A stretch of DNA of 47,845 bases from contig DATJAY010000029.1 in NCBI GenBank assembly GCA_035515795.1, positions 1 through 47,845 of the forward strand. Direction: 5' to 3'. The stretch's first letter is position 1, and each line of letters begins with the position of its first letter. This stretch comes from Candidatus Acidiferrales bacterium. GTDB lineage: Bacteria > Bacteroidota > Ignavibacteria > Kryptoniales > JAKASW01. The translations under genes and the position numbers were made by a program. Positions 43,582 to 47,845 of this stretch are shown piece after piece. The notes below the pieces were generated by a model. That model did not search any database. It saw only the letters and a list, made by a program, of their open reading frames with translations, and was not told where the DNA came from.

Positions 43582-46500
43582 ATGTTCATTTCACTTTGTC
43601 ATTTCATTTCAGCGTGTCATCCACTACGAGTTGCCAACCGCCCTTTGTTGCCCGCAATTGAACGAAAATCTTGCGTGGCAGGGACATTCTTTTTCATTGT
43701 TGTTATAATCTGTCCGAAGGTCTACTCCCAGACGATGGCGAATGGGAATCGTTCTCCTGTCCACAGCGACTTTCATAAGACCATACTTGATTCTAAACCT
43801 GGTCAGGAAACCACCATTCTTATTTCCCGCAACGGCTCCTCAAGGGTAAATCAAGTCGATCTGACACAACAAGTAAATCTTATCGTCGAGTTTAAAGATG
43901 AACCATTATTTCTCCAGCAACTCCACTCTCCTTCTCGAATGTTTAAATCTCCAAGCCCTCAGCCTCGCTTCTCGCAGTTTGGGTCTGACCTAGCATCCTT
44001 GCACCAGTCTGCAATCAAGGGGCTCAAAATACAATTGTCGGTTCCAGCAATCAGGAGGGTGTTCTATAAAGTGTTTTATGGTGCCGCGGTCACTGTCCCG
44101 CGTGCCATGATGCCCCAGATCGCACAGCTCAGTTACGTGAAGAAAGTCTACATCGATGAGCCAATGAAAGCTACATTGGAACAGAGTGTCCATCAAATTC
44201 GTGCAGATTCTGTCTGGACTAAATTCGGGACAAAGGGAGACAGCGTTCTAGTTGGGATCATCGATACGGGAATCGATTATACCGACTCGGCTCTTGGAGG
44301 TGGAATCGGTCCGGGATTCAAAGTCGTTGGTGGTTATAATTTCATAAACGACACGCCGGACCCTATGGACGACAACGGCCATGGAACGCACGTAGCGGGA
44401 ATAATAGCTGCTGATGGCGGTGGCCTCGAAGGCGTCGCTCCGCATGCGAAGCTTATGGCGCTCAAGGTTTTGGATCAATATGGCGGCGGCACCGAATCCA
44501 CTGTCATCGCAGGCATAGAGCGTGCTGTGGATCCTGACAACGACGGAAACGATAGCGATAAAGTCGATGTCGTGAATATGAGCCTTGGCGGGCCGGGTAA
44601 TCCGGATGATCCATTGTCCATAGCCGTCGATAACGCTGTCAAGTTAGCGATTACATTTTGCATCGCGGCTGGAAATTCAGGAAGCTTCTTTGGCATCGGA
44701 AGTCCGGGTGCTGCACGACTTGCAATTACGGTTGGTGCTGTGGACAGCCTGGACGAATTGGCGATGTTCAGCTCGAAGGGTCCCGATTCGACAATCTATT
44801 CAATCAAGCCGGATGTGCTCGCTCCCGGAGTCAATATTTTGTCCACATTCACTCGCAATACCGTCTTCACTTTGAGTGGTACTTCGATGGCAACACCTTT
44901 CGTCACAGGAGTTTGCACTTTATTGAAATCACTCCATAGAAACTGGCCACCTGCAACAATTAAATCAGCGATAACGACAACTGCGGTCGACATTGATCAG
45001 GATGTTATGGTACAAGGGGCTGGCCGGATAGATGCTTTAAGCGCGGCAGAAGTTTCCTCATTTGTATATCCGTCTGAACTTAGTTTCGGTTTCGACAGCA
45101 GCTCATTTTCAATTTGGACTATCGTCGACACGATGTGGGTTTCGAACGTTTACTCACAAAGTCAATCTTTCACGATGTCTTTCAATAATCTTCTATCCGG
45201 CGTTTCGATAACTGCAAACCCTTCGACCTTTTCTTTGGCAAGCAACGATTCGCAAATGGTCATGATTTCGCTCCAAGTGAACAACCCAATAGTACCTTAT
45301 CCATCGCGAGCCTCATCTGCGTATAGCGGCGAAGCGTTTCTGTATGGAAGCAAAGATACGCTGCATATTCCATGGGCATTTGTCAAGATGCCGAGGATTT
45401 TGTTCACGTTTGACCTACCGGGTCCGACCTTCGTGCTGACAGATTCTGATTACGGATTTACAGACGCCAATGCCACTTGGAACGATCAATATAATGCGCA
45501 ATTGCAGATGCCGAACGGGAATTATGATCTGGCGGCTCTCTTCAACGGGACAACTGCCGATCATCTGGTTGTAGAAGAGCATATACCCATCGCAAACGTG
45601 TCTCATATTTACGTGAGCTCTGCAGGTGCAACAAACTCAATTCTGTTTCACGCACTCGACATAAACGGGCAACCGCTTAATACATATCCTTCTACGACGA
45701 AAATGCTTGCTCTCAATTTCCCTGATTTAATGTATTACAACGTTTTCGGCTTCTGCGCACCTTTGTCAGATACTGTTTATTGCTCGAATTATTCCGATAA
45801 TATCTGGTTATCTGGTGCGGAGTTCGCTAACGACGCAAACAGTCTTTACTCTGTTCAGTTTGACTCAGTTTCCAGATTAGAAAAGAACATTACTCTCAGT
45901 AATGTGCCATCTGATTTCTACGCTCAAAGCGTTCATGTTGATTTTCCGCCTTATTCTGAAGGCGCGTCTAAGGAAATGGACTGCTGGAACTTGTCCCTAT
46001 TTACGAACCCCCTCACCGGCCAGGTGGAGTTCTACGGCGGGTCAATGTCGAAAATTACCAGTGGATTTAAAGGTGATTGGAGCGGAGACCTTTACTTGAC
46101 AAAAGACAGAAGCGAAAGGTTTGCCTTTCCGCTGCAACTAATGGCGCTTGACAGCACGCAAGCGGATTCAGCCACGTATCCCGAGTGGTTGCAAACACCT
46201 TTGGTGAAAGTTATCGACGATAGTATAGAATACTTTGGCACGGGCGAACCATTTCCCCGCATCTTGTCACCGAGTGGTGGATACTCAGACATTGGACACA
46301 CGCCTTTTTTCATCAGGGATTGGTTTATGAACGAGAATTTCACTCAACCGGCTATCATTGAATCCGGTGGCTACTTCGGCGAATTTGATGAGAGCCTTGT
46401 TTCCACAGGTGACAGCGCGTTCTATTCCATTTATAATGACCAAGGAAGCGCGATTGCTTCGGGCGTTGGGTTAGGCACACCTGGCAATGGAATAACCGTT

Positions 46501-47313
46501 CCTCCCGGCGCTTATACGTTTCAACAGACCACTCACAATTATTTCCTCAGGGGTGTGCAGGGAGCGGCGGCGTTGACAGCCAAATTTGATTTCCGGAGAT
46601 CCGATCCGAACCCTCCGATGTTCACATCGATTCGTTTGTTGAACAGCAAGGACATTGCTGTCGACTCTCTCTCAAAGAATGAGAAAGGGACCTTGATGTT
46701 TTCAGCGCTCGACATGGGGCCGGTTGTACGGCAGTTTGGCAATCTTACCTATATCAAGTTTGCTGTAGTAAACAGCGATTCTACCAAGCTGTTCTACAAA
46801 GTAAACGGCACTTCGAATTGGGTGCTCATACCGGTCACAAAAGTGTACCAGGATACTTTAGACAATATTATGTATAGTGCAGATATCACTCCGACTTCCG
46901 ATTTCGATTCAGCGGGAATAGATTTAAAGATAGACGTGCAGGATCAATCGGGAAACACTTCCGAATGGCTAATGGAGCCCGGATACTGCATCGGCAGGTA
47001 CGGTGCTTTGCCTAGAGTCAAAGGAAATCCCGAAGAGAACTCAACACCAACGGTTTTTGCCTTGTACCAAAATTATCCCAATCCTTTTAACCCGACAACA
47101 ATCATCAATTATCAATTAGCAATGAACAGTTTCGTTACTATGAAAGTATATGACGTTCTTGGGAGAGAAGTAAAGACGCTGGTGAGTGAGCGGCAGACTG
47201 CCGGCAATCACGCAGCGAGATTCGACGCGCGCAGTCTCCCGAGCGGAGTGTATTTCTGCCGGCTGGAAGCCGGAAGCTTTAGCGATACGAAGAAGCTGCT
47301 GCTGTTGAAGTGA
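43582..47313 (+). CDS. subtilisin-like S8 serine protease with T9SS tail
   Basis: This 1243-residue secreted protease starts with GGAGAGG before ATG 43582. The N-terminal ~32 residues are polar and odd for a signal peptide; the hydrophobic core AGTFFFIVVIICPKVYSQ follows at about 33-50. An I9-type propeptide spans roughly 95-195. The S8 domain has the triad D228 (GIIDTGID), H267 (NGHGTHVAG) and S435 (LSGTSMATPF), and oxyanion Asn365 (AAGNSG). A large beta-rich region from about 500 to 1150 lacks recognisable motifs and may be Fn3- or jelly-roll-like. The end is a T9SS domain (QNYPNPFNPTTIINYQLA, KVYDVLGREVKTL, KKLLLLK). It would digest extracellular protein. Whether an N-terminal ATG closer to the signal exists is uncertain. 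Confidence 0.92.
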   Translation: MFISLCHFISACHPLRVANRPLLPAIERKSCVAGTFFFIVVIICPKVYSQTMANGNRSPVHSDFHKTILDSKPGQETTILISRNGSSRVNQVDLTQQVNLIVEFKDEPLFLQQLHSPSRMFKSPSPQPRFSQFGSDLASLHQSAIKGLKIQLSVPAIRRVFYKVFYGAAVTVPRAMMPQIAQLSYVKKVYIDEPMKATLEQSVHQIRADSVWTKFGTKGDSVLVGIIDTGIDYTDSALGGGIGPGFKVVGGYNFINDTPDPMDDNGHGTHVAGIIAADGGGLEGVAPHAKLMALKVLDQYGGGTESTVIAGIERAVDPDNDGNDSDKVDVVNMSLGGPGNPDDPLSIAVDNAVKLAITFCIAAGNSGSFFGIGSPGAARLAITVGAVDSLDELAMFSSKGPDSTIYSIKPDVLAPGVNILSTFTRNTVFTLSGTSMATPFVTGVCTLLKSLHRNWPPATIKSAITTTAVDIDQDVMVQGAGRIDALSAAEVSSFVYPSELSFGFDSSSFSIWTIVDTMWVSNVYSQSQSFTMSFNNLLSGVSITANPSTFSLASNDSQMVMISLQVNNPIVPYPSRASSAYSGEAFLYGSKDTLHIPWAFVKMPRILFTFDLPGPTFVLTDSDYGFTDANATWNDQYNAQLQMPNGNYDLAALFNGTTADHLVVEEHIPIANVSHIYVSSAGATNSILFHALDINGQPLNTYPSTTKMLALNFPDLMYYNVFGFCAPLSDTVYCSNYSDNIWLSGAEFANDANSLYSVQFDSVSRLEKNITLSNVPSDFYAQSVHVDFPPYSEGASKEMDCWNLSLFTNPLTGQVEFYGGSMSKITSGFKGDWSGDLYLTKDRSERFAFPLQLMALDSTQADSATYPEWLQTPLVKVIDDSIEYFGTGEPFPRILSPSGGYSDIGHTPFFIRDWFMNENFTQPAIIESGGYFGEFDESLVSTGDSAFYSIYNDQGSAIASGVGLGTPGNGITVPPGAYTFQQTTHNYFLRGVQGAAALTAKFDFRRSDPNPPMFTSIRLLNSKDIAVDSLSKNEKGTLMFSALDMGPVVRQFGNLTYIKFAVVNSDSTKLFYKVNGTSNWVLIPVTKVYQDTLDNIMYSADITPTSDFDSAGIDLKIDVQDQSGNTSEWLMEPGYCIGRYGALPRVKGNPEENSTPTVFALYQNYPNPFNPTTIINYQLAMNSFVTMKVYDVLGREVKTLVSERQTAGNHAARFDARSLPSGVYFCRLEAGSFSDTKKLLLLK

Positions 47314-47396
47314 ACGGGTATGATTGAACGATTTGCCGGCAATTCTGCGGAGAAAACAGAAGCGATATTTGTGTTTTGTGATTTGGAGAATTCATA

Positions 47397-47416
47397 GCGC
47401 CCACGCGGGTGGGCGC
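47397..47416. terminator. GC-rich hairpin between convergent genes
   Basis: GCGCCCAC at 47397-47404 and GTGGGCGC at 47409-47416 form a perfect 8-bp stem with a GCGG loop. It lies between the stops of the subtilisin gene and the opposing T9SS cargo gene. No T-run follows on either strand, so termination is possible but not proven. Confidence 0.45.
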
Positions 47417-47435
47417 CATGAAAACGGATTTAATT

Positions 47436-47845
47436 CTACTTCAGAAGTAAGAGCTTTTTTCCTGCAGTGAATCTCTCCCCGTCATTTCCGGTTATGTCGA
47501 TCCTGTAAAGGTATACTCCGCTGGATAACCCCTCCATGTTGACGGACTTCTCATAACTTCCTGCACTCATTTTGCCGCATGTCTCTTCTACCACTTTCTG
47601 TCCAAGCACATCATAAATACTAAGGGCAACGACAGAAGGCTCCTTGAGGTCGAATCGGATCGTGGTCGAAGGATTAAACGGGTTAGGATAGTTCTGGTAA
47701 AGTGCAAACTGTTTCGGGATCCCGCCAGGGTTGTCAACGGCATCTATCCCTACTCCGGTCGTGAACAGCGTTGCAGCAGAGTAGGCGCTCGTTCCTGCGG
47801 TACCGGTCGCACTGATGTGCCAGTAGTATACAGTAGTAGCCGTAA
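47436..47845 (-). CDS. C-terminal end of a T9SS-exported protein (partial)
   Basis: The minus strand reads without a stop from the window edge to TAG at 47436-47438, about 136 codons. It begins with TTVYYWHISATGTAGTSAYS, the last strand of an Fn3-like domain. A linker (VGIDAVDNPGGIPKQFALY) leads to a T9SS sorting domain: QNYPNPFNPSTTIRFDLKEP, YDVLGQKVVEETCGKMSAG, SSGVYLYRIDITGNDGERF, then KKLLLLK. The start lies outside the window, so size and main function are unknown. It is convergent with the subtilisin gene, making a cluster of four T9SS cargo genes at this end. Confidence 0.9.
   Translation of the reverse strand, partial: TATTVYYWHISATGTAGTSAYSAATLFTTGVGIDAVDNPGGIPKQFALYQNYPNPFNPSTTIRFDLKEPSVVALSIYDVLGQKVVEETCGKMSAGSYEKSVNMEGLSSGVYLYRIDITGNDGERFTAGKKLLLLK

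Overview
The window is a bacterial chromosomal segment. It opens with the last ~410 bases of a 23S rRNA gene, then a 5S gene and a strong hairpin terminator. Several predicted exported proteins end in a type IX secretion (T9SS, por) sorting domain with the signature QNYPNPFNPST and a final K-K-x-L-L-x-K. Together with a GWxTD-domain protein, a GH116-like glycosidase and clear Shine-Dalgarno sites, this points to the Ignavibacteriota/Chlorobiota side of the Bacteroidota superphylum. That placement is inference; Calditrichota- or Kryptonia-like lineages carry similar sorting domains.

Layout. 0.7-5.5 kb: an ABC-F ATPase, a GNAT acetyltransferase and an exported M28 carboxypeptidase. 5.6-10.9 kb: a tetR-adaptor-RND pump operon with a palindromic operator, and a convergent 48-residue membrane peptide. 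11.2-29.4 kb: a surface-glycan region. A GT2, a GT9 and a GT4 lie on the plus strand; YfhO and a methyltransferase on the minus strand. A long minus-strand operon runs from ~29.45 to 20.4 kb (GT2, methyltransferase, Wzx-type flippase, GT4, methyltransferase, GT2, GT9, a coupled 42-residue peptide, GT9). A T9SS-exported propeller protein sits in the middle, next to a decayed sorting-domain fragment. This set looks able to build, modify and flip a lipid-linked glycan, but no polymerase or ligase is recognisable.

29.5-34.6 kb: housekeeping genes on the plus strand in tight succession: NAD synthetase, RsmI, a CDP-alcohol phosphatidyltransferase, inositol-3-phosphate synthase, an ECF sigma factor and an exported toastrack-like protein. 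The phosphatidyltransferase/inositol synthase pair suggests inositol phospholipid synthesis. 34.6-39.3 kb, minus strand: rimO, a GWxTD protein and a GH57 glucanase, the last two translationally coupled. 39.4-47.8 kb: secreted proteins with T9SS tails (GH116-like enzyme, BNR/YCF48-like propeller, subtilisin-like protease, and the end of a further cargo protein on the opposite strand cut by the window edge).

Most useful new observations: a 42-residue peptide with ATGA overlap between two GT9 genes; a GT2 whose only well-placed start after a perfect AGGAGG is ATC; the inositol-lipid gene pair; GWxTD-GH57 coupling; an ECF sigma factor with an exported partner but no visible anti-sigma; and a decayed T9SS tail. 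No CRISPR array, tRNA, insertion sequence or phage gene was seen.
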